DNA from: Acidobacteriota bacterium
Lineage (GTDB): Bacteria; Acidobacteriota; Terriglobia; Acidiferrales; UBA7541
Assembly (NCBI GenBank): GCA_027307115.1
Contig: DAHUXN010000020.1
Span: 1-52,042 of the forward strand
DNA: 52,042 nt
Reading direction: 5' to 3'
Positions 1 through 7,888 of this stretch are shown here, piece after piece. The notes beneath the pieces are model-generated. The model did not search any database, had not been told where the DNA came from, and was given only the letters and a program-made list of their open reading frames with translations. How positions within the stretch are numbered: position 1 is the stretch's first letter; each line of letters opens with the position of its first letter. A program made the translations under genes and the position numbers.

Positions 1-504
1 AACCAGACGCCAATGGGGAAAAACCAGACGAGGGAAAAAGCTCCGGCATAATTGCGAAACGATGCCGATTTGTTTGTTTCGGCAGCACGAGGCTCTTGGA
101 GACGAAATATAGAGGGTAGAGGATGCAGGCCATAGCCAATAAGTGGAATGGCAGAACCAGGACAAAAAGAGCTGGCCTGACAATGTCAATGAGGAGGAAG
201 AAAGCAAAAACATATATGGATGGGTAGAAGAGAGCAAAGACGAAGAACCTGGAGTTTAGCCTCAGCTTGGGCGGGACAATGGAATTCAGGAACGAGCCCA
301 TCGACCAAACCACGATAGAAAGCAGATCAAGAAGGGCAATGTCACAATCCCGTTCAGTATTTCGAGTTGTTTGAACTGCTGCGACGGTTCCGAACCTGAC
401 ATAAACACGAATATTACGATGTTGCCCACAATCCCTAGCCCAAGGAACAGGAGAAAGATCTGCCAGTGCTTAGCCCGCAGGAAGAATTTGGGGATTCCTT
501 TCAT
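1..504 (-). pseudogene. Frameshifted, edge-truncated conserved multi-pass membrane protein
   Basis: Reading the minus strand from the ATG at 504, the first frame begins MKGIPKFFLRAKHWQIFLL and gives a hydrophobic segment, then stops near 286 after LSWFGRW. A second frame takes over from about position 300 (WSMGSFLNSIVPPKLRLN, then FPSIYVF-like and PFHLLAMACILYPLYFV membrane segments). A third frame from about position 85 reads ETNKSASFRNYAGAF followed by SLVWFFPIGVW. Joined together, the three pieces look like one protein of a conserved family of unknown function that I recognise only by its pattern (RAKHWQ at the start, LN..P..LR in the middle, a YLYF/AK segment, then FFPIG.W). Both breaks shift the frame in the same direction, so they do not compensate. 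The gene starts 31 bp downstream of csp and may be co-transcribed with it. It could be a decaying gene or assembly indels near a contig end. Confidence 0.6.
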
Positions 505-535
505 TCGGCGCCCGGCCTTACACAGTGGTAACGAA

Positions 536-739
536 TCAGGAAAGTTTGACGACATTGGCGGCTTGTTGGCCTTTCGGGCTTTCGACAATGTCGAATTCGA
601 CGCGGTCACCTTCGCGCAGCGTCTTGAATTTGTCGCCGGCGATGCCGGAGTAGTGCACGAAGACGTCCGGGCCGCCGTCTTCACGGCCAATGAACCCGAA
701 TCCCTTCGCGTTGTTAAACCATTTTACGGTGCCATGCAT
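536..739 (-). CDS. csp: Cold-shock protein, CspA family
   Basis: This 67-residue protein is a single cold-shock domain, the usual length for a stand-alone bacterial Csp. It begins [17 protein letters not shown] and contains both RNA-binding motifs: KGFGFI (RNP1) and DVFVHYSGI (RNP2, here VFVHY). The C-terminal strand KGQQAANV is also typical. Family members bind single-stranded RNA and DNA in the cytoplasm and melt secondary structure, either constitutively or on cold shock. No strong Shine-Dalgarno is visible before the ATG at 739. The next gene downstream on the same strand is the broken membrane-protein gene at 504. The family assignment is certain; cold induction cannot be judged from the sequence. 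Confidence 0.95.
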   Translation of the reverse strand: MHGTVKWFNNAKGFGFIGREDGGPDVFVHYSGIAGDKFKTLREGDRVEFDIVESPKGQQAANVVKLS

Positions 740-770
740 AGAAGAAGCCGACAGTTGCTAGCTTAGAGGC

Positions 771-1032
771 GAAAGTTCAAGAACAAAAGACGAAAAGCGG
801 AACTCGACCGTTGGCTCTGACGGTCGCGTCGACAGGTGGTTTTCGTAGGGGCGGGGCTTGCCCCGCCCGCGCGATGCAACGCATCGCCGGGTGCCCCATC
901 CTGAGCCGGGTGCCCCATCCTTCGCGATTTGTGCGAAGGGTGGGTTTTTCGCTTTTCTCGCCCTTACAGTTTGTCGAAAAACTCTACTCGCTGTCATTCC
1001 GACGAGCAACCGCGAGGAGGAATCTGCTGTTT
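771..1032. repeat. Intergenic composite repeat block
   Basis: The roughly 370-bp space between csp and the Nudix gene holds no credible gene. It contains a heptad-like A-rich stretch (about 771-810), a GC hairpin around 847-870 (GTAGGGGCGGGGCTTG then CCCCGCCC), two tandem copies of GGGTGCCCCATCC (889-925) leading into a hairpin with CTTCGC and GCGAAG arms, and a copy of the TGTCATTCCGACGAG/GAGGAATCTGCT element (992-1029). The same elements recur elsewhere in the window, so this is a repeat landing site rather than a regulatory region of one gene. Confidence 0.7.
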
Positions 1033-1108
1033 CCTTGGATTTGAGCAAGAGTCCCAGTTCCCTCACGGCGGCAGAGACGGCACTCAGAAGCACTTTTTCA
1101 ACGAGCTG

Positions 1109-1618
1109 CTAAGCAACGACGCGACGGCAGAAGCGCAAATAATACAAAATAGCGGCGACGGATTTGGCGTCGCGGAGTTTGCCGGTGCGAATCCACTTTT
1201 CGATTTCGCGCGGCGCGAAAGCGCGAACGCTAATACGCTCGTCGTCTTCGGGATGCGCGGTACCAGCGCTAAGTCCACGCGCGACGTAAATCACCATTCG
1301 TTCGCTGACGAAGCCGGGACTGGGGAAGAGGTCGAGGATTTTTTCCCAGCGGCGCGCGGTGTAGCCGGTCTCTTCAAGGAGTTCGCGTTTCGCGCCAGGA
1401 AGCGGTTGCTCGCGAGGCTCGATGCGGCCGGCGACGAGTTCCCACAAATAGCCTCCGACGGAATGGCGATACTGGCGAATGAGCAGCAGGCGGCCGTCGT
1501 CGAGAACGGGAAGAACAACGATGGAACCGTTGTGTACGACCAGGTCGCGCGTCGCGCGGACGCCGCCGGGTTCGATGACCGTGTCGCGGCGAACGTCGAA
1601 GACGCGCCCGTGAAACAT
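1109..1618 (-). CDS. Nudix hydrolase, ADP-ribose pyrophosphatase-like
   Basis: The 169-residue product has a complete Nudix box, G-x5-E-x7-R-E-x2-E-E-x-G, seen as GRIEPRE followed by RELLEETGY. It binds Mg2+ and typically hydrolyses nucleoside diphosphate-X compounds. The N-terminal layout (FHGRVFDVRRDTV, then VVHNGSIVVLPVLDDGRLLLIRQYR) and the SPGFVSERM segment after the box match ADP-ribose pyrophosphatases. The ATG at 1618 is the first usable start, but the frame stays open upstream and encodes KIISSKT directly before the Met. Many family members begin with such a sequence, so the true N-terminus may be slightly longer with a non-standard start, or a start may have been lost. The substrate is inferred from family resemblance. 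Confidence 0.88.
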   Translation of the reverse strand: MFHGRVFDVRRDTVIEPGGVRATRDLVVHNGSIVVLPVLDDGRLLLIRQYRHSVGGYLWELVAGRIEPREQPLPGAKRELLEETGYTARRWEKILDLFPSPGFVSERMVIYVARGLSAGTAHPEDDERISVRAFAPREIEKWIRTGKLRDAKSVAAILYYLRFCRRVVA

Positions 1619-1681
1619 AGTCTTGCTCGAGATGATTTTTGCGTGCGTGATGGCCTGCCCCCGTGAACGCGACGATCATCA

Positions 1682-1904
1682 TAAAGGCGAAGCTCGAAAA
1701 TCGAAACTCGAAAGTCGAAAAGCGAAAATCCCCACCTTTCGCCGAAAGCGCGAAGGATGGGGCACCCGCAAAACCGGAAACCACGGAGAGCCGAATTGGC
1801 GCAGGTAGAGACGATTGCGTATACTGGCGGGCGAATTTGTTTGATGCGCGGTAAGAGCCTAAAGAAGAAGCAGATCCCTCGCCGCGTGGCGGCTCGGGAT
1901 GACA
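1682..1904. repeat. Intergenic repeat cluster (heptads, GGGGCACCC hairpin, rehearsed AGCAGATCCCTCGCC element)
   Basis: About 1619-1938 between the divergent Nudix and response-regulator genes has no credible gene. It contains imperfect heptads of the type GCTCGAA/AATCGAA (1688-1730), the hairpin element ATCCCCACC...GGATGGGGCACCCG (about 1727-1769), and an inverted copy of the TCATTCCGAGGAG/GGAATCTGCT element (1868-1904). The three classes occur in the same order at 19.4 kb. Any promoter of the response-regulator gene must lie within or just after this block. Confidence 0.65.
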
Positions 1905-1938
1905 AACGCGTTTTAGAGCAGAGTGACAAGTTGGGATT

Positions 1939-2721
1939 ATGGCGATAAACACCGTGATCATTGACGACGAGAAGCCGGCGCGGGAGGAGCTCGCGTATTT
2001 GCTGAAGGCGTTTCCGGAGGTGAGCATCGTCGCGCAGGGAAAAAACGGAATCGACGCGGTGAATTTGATCAAGGAGCACACCCCGGATTTGGTTTTCCTC
2101 GACGTGCAGATGCCAGGGCTGGACGGATTCGGCGTCATCAAGAAGCTGGTCGAGAAAAAAATCAAAGTGCCGCAGATTATTTTTGCGACGGCGTTCGAGG
2201 AATACGCGGTGCAGGCGTTCGAAGTGAACGCAGTGGATTACGTGCTGAAGCCGTTCGACAAAGGGCGGCTGGCGAAAGCCATCCAGCGCGCAAAAAAAAT
2301 GGTGGAGGCGAATTCATCTCCCGTGGAGCGCCTGGAAACGCTGATCGGGCAGCTCGGAACGCCGAAAGCTTCGCAGGCAGCACAGCCGGTGAAGCTGCTC
2401 TTGAAATCGCAGCAGAGAATGTTTCTGGTGGGTGCGGATGAAATGGTGTACGCGTCGATTCAGGACGGCACCATCACGATTTTCACCAAGGATTCGGAAG
2501 GCGTCTCGAATTACCGGACCATCGAGGAGCTCCAAGCGTCGCTCGACTCGGATCGTTTTTGGCGCGCCCACCGCTCGTACTTGATCAACATCGACCACAT
2601 CAAGGAAGTCGTGCCGTGGTTCAAGTCGAGCTACATGCTGAAAATGGATGACAAGCGCGCCAGCGAAGTCCCCGTCAGTCGCGCCCAGACGCGCCGCCTG
2701 CGCGAACTGATTAAGATGTAG
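1939..2721 (+). CDS. LytTR-family two-component response regulator
   Basis: This 260-residue protein has an N-terminal receiver domain (about 1-120) with the acidic pair D9-D10, phospho-acceptor D55 (VFLDVQMPG), T84 and the conserved K104 (YVLKPFD). A C-terminal LytTR DNA-binding domain (about 150-260) includes FWRAHRSYLINIDHI and the VPVSRAQTRRLRELI end. Phosphorylation by a sensor kinase should control binding to direct-repeat promoter sites. The ATG at 1939 gives a receiver that starts at the normal place. No histidine kinase is encoded on either side: the neighbours are a Nudix hydrolase and a secreted zincin-like protein, so it is an orphan within this window. It resembles LytR/AlgR/YehT-type regulators; its targets are unknown. 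Confidence 0.93.
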   Translation: MAINTVIIDDEKPAREELAYLLKAFPEVSIVAQGKNGIDAVNLIKEHTPDLVFLDVQMPGLDGFGVIKKLVEKKIKVPQIIFATAFEEYAVQAFEVNAVDYVLKPFDKGRLAKAIQRAKKMVEANSSPVERLETLIGQLGTPKASQAAQPVKLLLKSQQRMFLVGADEMVYASIQDGTITIFTKDSEGVSNYRTIEELQASLDSDRFWRAHRSYLINIDHIKEVVPWFKSSYMLKMDDKRASEVPVSRAQTRRLRELIKM

Positions 2722-2778
2722 CACGCCATTACGATCACGGACTGATTCACGCGAAGCTGTCCTCCGATTATTGGCGTT

Positions 2779-3633
2779 TTATCTATGACCACTGCTCTGA
2801 TCATTTCCTGTTTGGACTAAATAGGGCGGAGTCAGGATCTCGTACAGAGCAGGGCCCGGGTTGTCCGGCGTCACTCCGTAGTTGGGCCCCACGCCGCAAC
2901 ACTTGGCGGGATTTGCCAGCAATTCACTGATGGTTTGAATTGCTTGTGCGCGAGTCACGCCAAACCCAAGATGCCACGGCGCATCTTTCCGGCATTCGCC
3001 GTAGCCCAAACGCACTTTGTGTGAATCTAGAATCGACTGAGTGACCATATACGCTCTGAACTCGGTTTCATAGATGCTCACGTTCTTGGATTGGTCGATC
3101 TCCCCTGTGGACGTGATTGCTTTGACAAAATCCTGCGCGTCCGCGACATGGCTTCCTTCATGGCCGACAGCGGCCTCCAATTGTGCGGGCGCCATGTTGA
3201 ACGCCAAGGTGACGGTCTCGACGGCACGAAGACCGTTGGGGGCAGTGGCGTCGCCGCGTATGTCGTGGCGTGTTTCGCTTTGTATTCCTGGTTCAAGAGC
3301 GCCGAACTCGATGGTGACGCCTTTCTCGTACGCTCGTGCGGCACGAACGACGTCAGGGTCGTTGGATTTCAGGTCGTTCTCACGGGCAATCTCGAAGGCT
3401 TCATCCTGAGGCGAATCGCAAGTGTCGCTGTCGTCGCAACGGTACGTTCGGGCAAAATTTGTTTCGGGAAGGGAATTCACTGCGGCGCGCGCGGGCCTGT
3501 CGAAAGCGTGCGGTCGAGGTGTCGAAGATGTTTGCGCAAGCAAGCACTGCGGCAAAGCAATACTGCTTAGAATGCAGACCGCGCCTAAGACAAATCTAAT
3601 TGGTCGTTTCTGGCGTACAAATGCTCTAGACAT
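2779..3633 (-). CDS. Secreted putative metalloprotease (HExxH-containing) of unknown family
   Basis: The 284-residue product starts with a positively charged stretch and a hydrophobic signal sequence (about residues 12-34, ending LLAQ). The mature part has Cys pairs (DDSDTCDSP and AKCCGVGP) consistent with disulfides outside the cytoplasm. Residues 158-162 are HEGSH, an HExxH motif, in the helix-like context LEAAVGHEGSHVADAQDF. Glutamates at 189 and 191 (YETEFRAY) lie about 27 residues downstream, where gluzincins place the third zinc ligand. I do not recognise a named family, so protease activity is inferred from the motif alone. It is transcribed divergently from the acyl-CoA dehydrogenase and converges on the LytTR regulator gene. 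Confidence 0.7.
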   Translation of the reverse strand: MSRAFVRQKRPIRFVLGAVCILSSIALPQCLLAQTSSTPRPHAFDRPARAAVNSLPETNFARTYRCDDSDTCDSPQDEAFEIARENDLKSNDPDVVRAARAYEKGVTIEFGALEPGIQSETRHDIRGDATAPNGLRAVETVTLAFNMAPAQLEAAVGHEGSHVADAQDFVKAITSTGEIDQSKNVSIYETEFRAYMVTQSILDSHKVRLGYGECRKDAPWHLGFGVTRAQAIQTISELLANPAKCCGVGPNYGVTPDNPGPALYEILTPPYLVQTGNDQSSGHR

Positions 3634-3798
3634 CAGCGCTCGCAGCTAAAGTCGGGGCTAGGACACTCTGCACGATATACAGTCTTCGACCGAAATACGT
3701 TACAGATGGTTGCCTGGAACAAACGTTGTGTGACCTAATGTCTTTGCCGTTTTTGCGGATTCGCGAGGCTGTGCTAGCATCGCGTTTACACCTGCCGG
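3634..3798. promoter_or_regulatory. Divergent intergenic region
   Basis: This 165-bp AT-richer spacer separates the divergent zincin-like gene and acyl-CoA dehydrogenase gene, so it should hold both promoters. I see no convincing -35/-10 pair or operator. It is listed by position only. Confidence 0.35.
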
Positions 3799-4962
3799 AT
3801 GGATTTTTCGCTCAATTCGGATCAGCAGATACTCCGCGACACGGTGCGGCAGTTCATGGAGACGGAGATGCGTCCCGTGCTCCGCGCCTACGAGCGCGAG
3901 GAGAAATTTCCCGCGGCGGAGCTGCGCGAGTTGGGCGAACTCGGCTGTTGCGGGATGCTGATTCCCGAGGAGTGGGGCGGCGCGGGCATGGACACGGTCA
4001 GCTACGTGGTGATGCTCGAAGAAGTGGCGCGCGTGTGCGCTTCCACGGCTGTGACGCTCAGCGTGACGAATTCCGTGGTCGCCGTGCCGTTGTGGAAGCA
4101 TGGCACCGACGAGCAGAAGAAAAAATATCTGACGCGACTGGCGCATGGGGAAATTCTCGGTTCGTTTTGCTTGACCGAGCCGCAAGCAGGCTCGGACGCG
4201 GCCGCGATTCAGACGCGCGCCGTGCGCGACGGCGATTTTTACGTGTTGAACGGGGCGAAGAGCTGGGTGTCGAGCGGGGCGCACACGGGCGTTTATATTG
4301 TGTTTGCGAAGACGGACGCAACCGCAGGCGCGAAGGGCGTGACGGCGTTTCTGGTCGAGCCGTCATTTCCCGGTTTTCGCGTGGCGCGATATGAAGATAA
4401 GATGGGGCTGCGGATTTCGAAATCGGCGGAAATTTCGTTGAGCGATTGCCGCGTGCCGGCAGCGAATCGCATCGGCGAAGAAGGGCAAGGACTGAAAATC
4501 GCGCTCGAGGCGCTAGACGGCGGACGCGTTGGCATCGCGGCGCAGTCGGTGGGCATCGCGCAGGGCGCGTTTGAAGCGTCGGTGAAATACGCGAAACAGC
4601 GCCGCGCGTTTGGTAAAACCATCTCCGAGTTTCAGGCGATTCAGTTCATGCTGGCAGACATGCAAACGGAAATCGAGGCGGCGCGCGGTTTGATGTACTA
4701 CGCGGCGTGGCTGCGCGATCAAGGCCCGGCTGCGGCGACGTCGCGTCGCGGAGCGCAAGCCTCGCGCGCGAAATTGTACGCCAGCGAAATGGCCAATCGC
4801 GTTTGCGCCAAGGCCGTGCAGATTCACGGCAGTCAGGGATATTCGCGGGAAAGCGACGTCGAAAGATATTATCGCGACGCGCGTGTGTTGACGATTTACG
4901 ATGGCACAAGCGAAATGCAGCGCACCGTTATCGCGCGGGATTTGCTAAAGGCAGGCAGCTGA
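3799..4962 (+). CDS. Acyl-CoA dehydrogenase (short-chain type)
   Basis: This 387-residue protein has the full acyl-CoA dehydrogenase fold: N-terminal helices, the FAD-binding central segment with FCLTEPQAGSDAAA, and a C-terminal helical domain with RRAFGKTISEFQAIQFMLADM and VQIHGSQGYSRE. It oxidises acyl-CoA to trans-2-enoyl-CoA with FAD and passes electrons to ETF. Length and sequence fit the short-chain/butyryl-CoA branch. The base that removes the alpha-proton is normally the Glu of IYEGTSE; here the codon at 4900-4902 is GAT, giving IYDGTSE with Asp at residue 368. The alternative Glu site used by isovaleryl-CoA dehydrogenase is a glycine (LDGGRVGIA), so no replacement base is obvious. 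The gene is monocistronic. The ATG is preceded by only a weak ribosome-binding site. Confidence 0.92.
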   Translation: MDFSLNSDQQILRDTVRQFMETEMRPVLRAYEREEKFPAAELRELGELGCCGMLIPEEWGGAGMDTVSYVVMLEEVARVCASTAVTLSVTNSVVAVPLWKHGTDEQKKKYLTRLAHGEILGSFCLTEPQAGSDAAAIQTRAVRDGDFYVLNGAKSWVSSGAHTGVYIVFAKTDATAGAKGVTAFLVEPSFPGFRVARYEDKMGLRISKSAEISLSDCRVPAANRIGEEGQGLKIALEALDGGRVGIAAQSVGIAQGAFEASVKYAKQRRAFGKTISEFQAIQFMLADMQTEIEAARGLMYYAAWLRDQGPAAATSRRGAQASRAKLYASEMANRVCAKAVQIHGSQGYSRESDVERYYRDARVLTIYDGTSEMQRTVIARDLLKAGS

Positions 4963-4973
4963 CCAAGTTTTGT

Positions 4974-5109
4974 AGGGGCGCCGCTTGTTTACCCTGCCTG
5001 CCCTGACGAGGGAAGGGAGGAACGAAGGGCCGCCCGCCCGCGGGAACAGGCCTGCCGCGTCGCTTTTCGTTGTCATTCCGAGGAGCCATGCGACGAGGAA
5101 TCTGCTTTT
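4974..5109. repeat. Intergenic repeat elements upstream of trpS
   Basis: The spacer between the dehydrogenase and trpS has a TGTAGGGGCGCCGCTTG start with GGGCCGCCCGCCCGCGGG (about 4974-5043) and a well-conserved copy of TGTCATTCCGAGGAGCC then GACGAGGAATCTGCTTTT (5071-5109). No gene is present. Confidence 0.65.
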
Positions 5110-5197
5110 GAAGTGAAGGCGCAGGTCGGTGCGGTCGAAAGCTCAAGACGAGGGAAACGGGCTCGATAGCATAGAATCTCCACATAGAAACTCAACA

Positions 5198-6610
5198 ATG
5201 ACCGACAACACTCGAAAACTAAAGCGTAAGCGCGTGCTGAGCGGGATGCGGCCTACGGGGCGGCTGCACATCGGCCATTACTTTGGCGCATTGTCGAATT
5301 GGCTGAAGATGCAGAACGCGCGCCTGCCCGATGGCTCGCCGGAGTACGAGTCGTTCCATTTCGTTGCCGACTGGCACGCGTTGACGACGCATTACGCGGA
5401 TAGTTCGCAGGTCGCGACGAACACGCTCGAAGTGGCGACGGACTGGTTGGCGGTCGGGCTGGACCCGCGAACACATGACAACGTGACGCTGTTTATTCAG
5501 TCGAGCGTGCCGGAACATGCCGAGCTGCATCTGCTGCTGTCGATGATTACGCCGCTGTCGTGGCTCGAGCGCGTCCCGACGTACAAAGAGCAAATCGAGA
5601 ATCTGCGCGAAAAGGATTTGGGCACCTACGGTTTTTTAGGTTATCCGCTCCTGCAGAGCGCAGATATCGTGATGTATGGAGAACCGGGAAAGCAGTTGTT
5701 GGTGCCGGTCGGCGAGGACCAGGCACCGCATATCGAGATGACGCGCGAAATAGTGCGAAAGTTCAATTTCCATTGTGGGCTCCGCATCGACACGCAAGCC
5801 ATGATGGCTGCGCTCGAGTATCCACAAGGCGCCGGCGAGATCTCGCTGATCAAAGCGACGCTCGATCGTGCCGAGGGGCTTAGCGGACCGGGCAACAAGG
5901 GCGGAGGTTTCTATCCTAGCAGCATTGACGCGACAACTCTCGAGCCGCGAATAAGGAGGCTTGCCGAGGCGAGCGGACTGCGGAATTTGAGTGACACGTT
6001 CCTCAAGTTCGAAAATGATTTTCAAGAATTTGTCGGAGCACACGCGGCATTCAAGAAGTATGTGCATTTCGATGAGGTTCTTGAAGAGCCGGATGTCATT
6101 CTCACCGAGACTCCTCGCGTCCCCGGCACCGACGGTCGTCGTATGGCGAAGAGTTACGGGAACGCAATTTGGCTGAGCGATCCGCCGGACGAAATCCGCA
6201 AAAAAGCTCACAACATGATGACGGACCCGCAGCGCGTGCGGCGAACCGATCCGGGCCGGCCGGAAGTTTGCCCTGTGTTCGCGTATCACAATTTATTTCC
6301 ACCGGAAAAATCCGCGGAGGATCTCGCGCGGATCGAGCGCGTGGACCGTGAATGCCGCACTGCCGCAATCGGCTGCGTCGATTGCAAAAAACTGATGGCG
6401 GACGCGCTCATTAAGTGGATTGCACCAATTCAAGAGCGTCGCGCGAAGTACGAGGCGAATCCCGCGGAAGTTTGGAACGTCCTCGAAGACGGTTCGCGGC
6501 GCGCCAAGAAAGTCGCCGAGCAAACCATGACGCGCGTGCGCAAGGCAGTATTCAACTGGGAAGGCGCGGGCCGCAAGCCTTCCGACGAACGTAAAGTCGT
6601 GGCCGACTGA
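5198..6610 (+). CDS. trpS: Tryptophanyl-tRNA synthetase with an internal insertion
   Basis: This class I synthetase charges tRNA-Trp. The nucleotide-binding signature LHIGHYFGAL, the Trp-pocket region (FHFVADWHALTTHYAD) and LLVPVGEDQAPHIEMTREIVRKFN are all present. The KMSKS loop is the variant RMAKSYGN (after VPGTDGR). At 470 residues from the ATG at 5198 it is far longer than the usual 330-350. In ordinary bacterial TrpRS, the segment after FN.. leads within about 10-20 residues to the EPxxIL.TPR.PGTDGRKMSKS region. Here about 97 extra residues (roughly 194-291; nt 5777-6067) intervene, reading RIDTQAMMAALEYPQGAGEI onward. The frame is continuous and composition matches the flanks. The C-terminus is also about 30 residues longer and basic. 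The start at 5129 in the same frame is possible but would add a poor leader sequence. Confidence 0.93.
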   Translation: MTDNTRKLKRKRVLSGMRPTGRLHIGHYFGALSNWLKMQNARLPDGSPEYESFHFVADWHALTTHYADSSQVATNTLEVATDWLAVGLDPRTHDNVTLFIQSSVPEHAELHLLLSMITPLSWLERVPTYKEQIENLREKDLGTYGFLGYPLLQSADIVMYGEPGKQLLVPVGEDQAPHIEMTREIVRKFNFHCGLRIDTQAMMAALEYPQGAGEISLIKATLDRAEGLSGPGNKGGGFYPSSIDATTLEPRIRRLAEASGLRNLSDTFLKFENDFQEFVGAHAAFKKYVHFDEVLEEPDVILTETPRVPGTDGRRMAKSYGNAIWLSDPPDEIRKKAHNMMTDPQRVRRTDPGRPEVCPVFAYHNLFPPEKSAEDLARIERVDRECRTAAIGCVDCKKLMADALIKWIAPIQERRAKYEANPAEVWNVLEDGSRRAKKVAEQTMTRVRKAVFNWEGAGRKPSDERKVVAD

Positions 6611-6827
6611 CTCCTTCGCGCGCTTCCAGTGCAGGCGCCATGCCTTGCAATCGTCCTCCGTAGCGGGCGGGCGAACACTGTCCGGCGCCTCGCGCTTCCA
6701 CAGTTGCCATGACTATCCCCGCGCGCCACATCGTGCTAACCTTGGGGAGCGAAAATCCGACATGCGCGCGTCGCACAACAGACCAAGAGGCGCCTCGAAC
6801 CCGCCAAAACCGCCCAGACAACCCGAA

Positions 6828-6908
6828 TTCTTGATCGGTAATCACATGCGCAGTCGCGTGCGCCTAAGGTGCGCGCAATCAATAACATGCATCTTCTTGA
6901 TCGGTAAT
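6828..6908. promoter_or_regulatory. 15-bp direct repeats flanking a hairpin
   Basis: TTCTTGATCGGTAAT occurs perfectly at 6828-6842 and 6894-6908, 66 bp apart. Between them lies GCGTGCGCC-TAA-GGTGCGCGC (6856-6876), which can form a 9-bp stem including G-U pairs. The pair sits about 90 bp upstream of the DUF1223 start and could be a regulator-binding site. The rest of the 6611-7000 spacer holds no credible gene. Confidence 0.4.
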
Positions 6909-7000
6909 GAATTTCAGTTGTGTCGAAGCTTCAGCAGCACATCAAAGCGCCTAACTCTGCGCGACCTGCCAGTCGCGACGAGGGCAACGGAGGATGCAAG

Positions 7001-7864
7001 ATGAGACATTTTATGGGGACGAAGCGTGTTACGACGATGAAGATATTTTTCGCGGGTTTGGCGGCGTTTGCGGTTTGCTCCGTGGGAGCGCTGCAGGCAC
7101 GTGGGCAAACGCAGCCGAGCGCGCAAACCCAAGCCTCGGCGCAACCGGCTGCAATGGATTCGGGGCGCAAGCCGGTGCTGGTGGAGCTGTTTACTTCGGA
7201 GGGATGCTCGGATTGTCCGCCGGCGGAGGCGCTGGCTCTGAAAATGGAGCAGCAACCCATCCCGGGAGTGGATCTGATCGTCCTCGAAGAGCATGTGGAT
7301 TACTGGAACCATCAAGGATGGGTCGATCCCTTTTCGTCGATGGAATGGACGGAGAGGCAGCGAATTTACGTGGGCCGTGTGAACAGCAGTCCGTATTCGC
7401 CAGAGATGGTTGTGGACGGACAGAGCCAATTCATCGGAAGCAACGGGCGGGCGGCGCAAGCGGCGATTGAAAAGGCCGCGCGCGGCGCGGAGACGAATGT
7501 GACGATTGCGGCTGGAAAAGATTCAAAGGATTCCCAGGACTTCGCCGTGTCGGTGGGAAAGCTCGCCGGAAATGCGGCGAATGATCAGGCGGAAGTGTGG
7601 CTGGCGGTGGTCGAGGACGGGCTGCATTCGTCCGTGAAGGCAGGAGAAAATGCGGGACACGTTCTGTACCATGCGGCGGTGCTGCGATCGCTGCACAAAA
7701 TCGGGGTTGCAGAAGCGGAGGGGGACGCGGCGGCGTTCACTGGAAATGCGCGCGTGAAATTCAAGTCGAGTTGGAAGCGCGAGAATTTGCACGTTGTGGT
7801 TTTTGTGCAAGAGAAAAAGAGCCTTGCGATTCTTGGCGCGGCCTCGGCGAAAGTGGCCGGTTAG
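7001..7864 (+). CDS. Secreted DUF1223 family protein
   Basis: The 287-residue product (from the ATG at 7001) carries a signal sequence whose hydrophobic core is MKIFFAGLAAFAVCSVGAL, followed by a Gln/Ala/Ser-rich linker. The DUF1223 core starts VLVELFTSEGCSDCPPAEAL, with a CxxC-like pair at C69 and C72, a thioredoxin-fold hallmark of the family. HVDYWNHQGWVDPF and MVVDGQSQFIGSNG are also typical. The molecular function of DUF1223 proteins is not settled; a periplasmic thiol role is only an inference from the fold. The start was chosen because GGAGG at 6989-6993 lies 7 nt before ATG 7001; upstream GTG alternatives have no such site. The next gene follows after 24 bp and may be co-transcribed. 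Confidence 0.88.
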   Translation: MRHFMGTKRVTTMKIFFAGLAAFAVCSVGALQARGQTQPSAQTQASAQPAAMDSGRKPVLVELFTSEGCSDCPPAEALALKMEQQPIPGVDLIVLEEHVDYWNHQGWVDPFSSMEWTERQRIYVGRVNSSPYSPEMVVDGQSQFIGSNGRAAQAAIEKAARGAETNVTIAAGKDSKDSQDFAVSVGKLAGNAANDQAEVWLAVVEDGLHSSVKAGENAGHVLYHAAVLRSLHKIGVAEAEGDAAAFTGNARVKFKSSWKRENLHVVVFVQEKKSLAILGAASAKVAG

Positions 7865-7888
7865 AGACTGCTGCTCGCGAGAGGAAAA

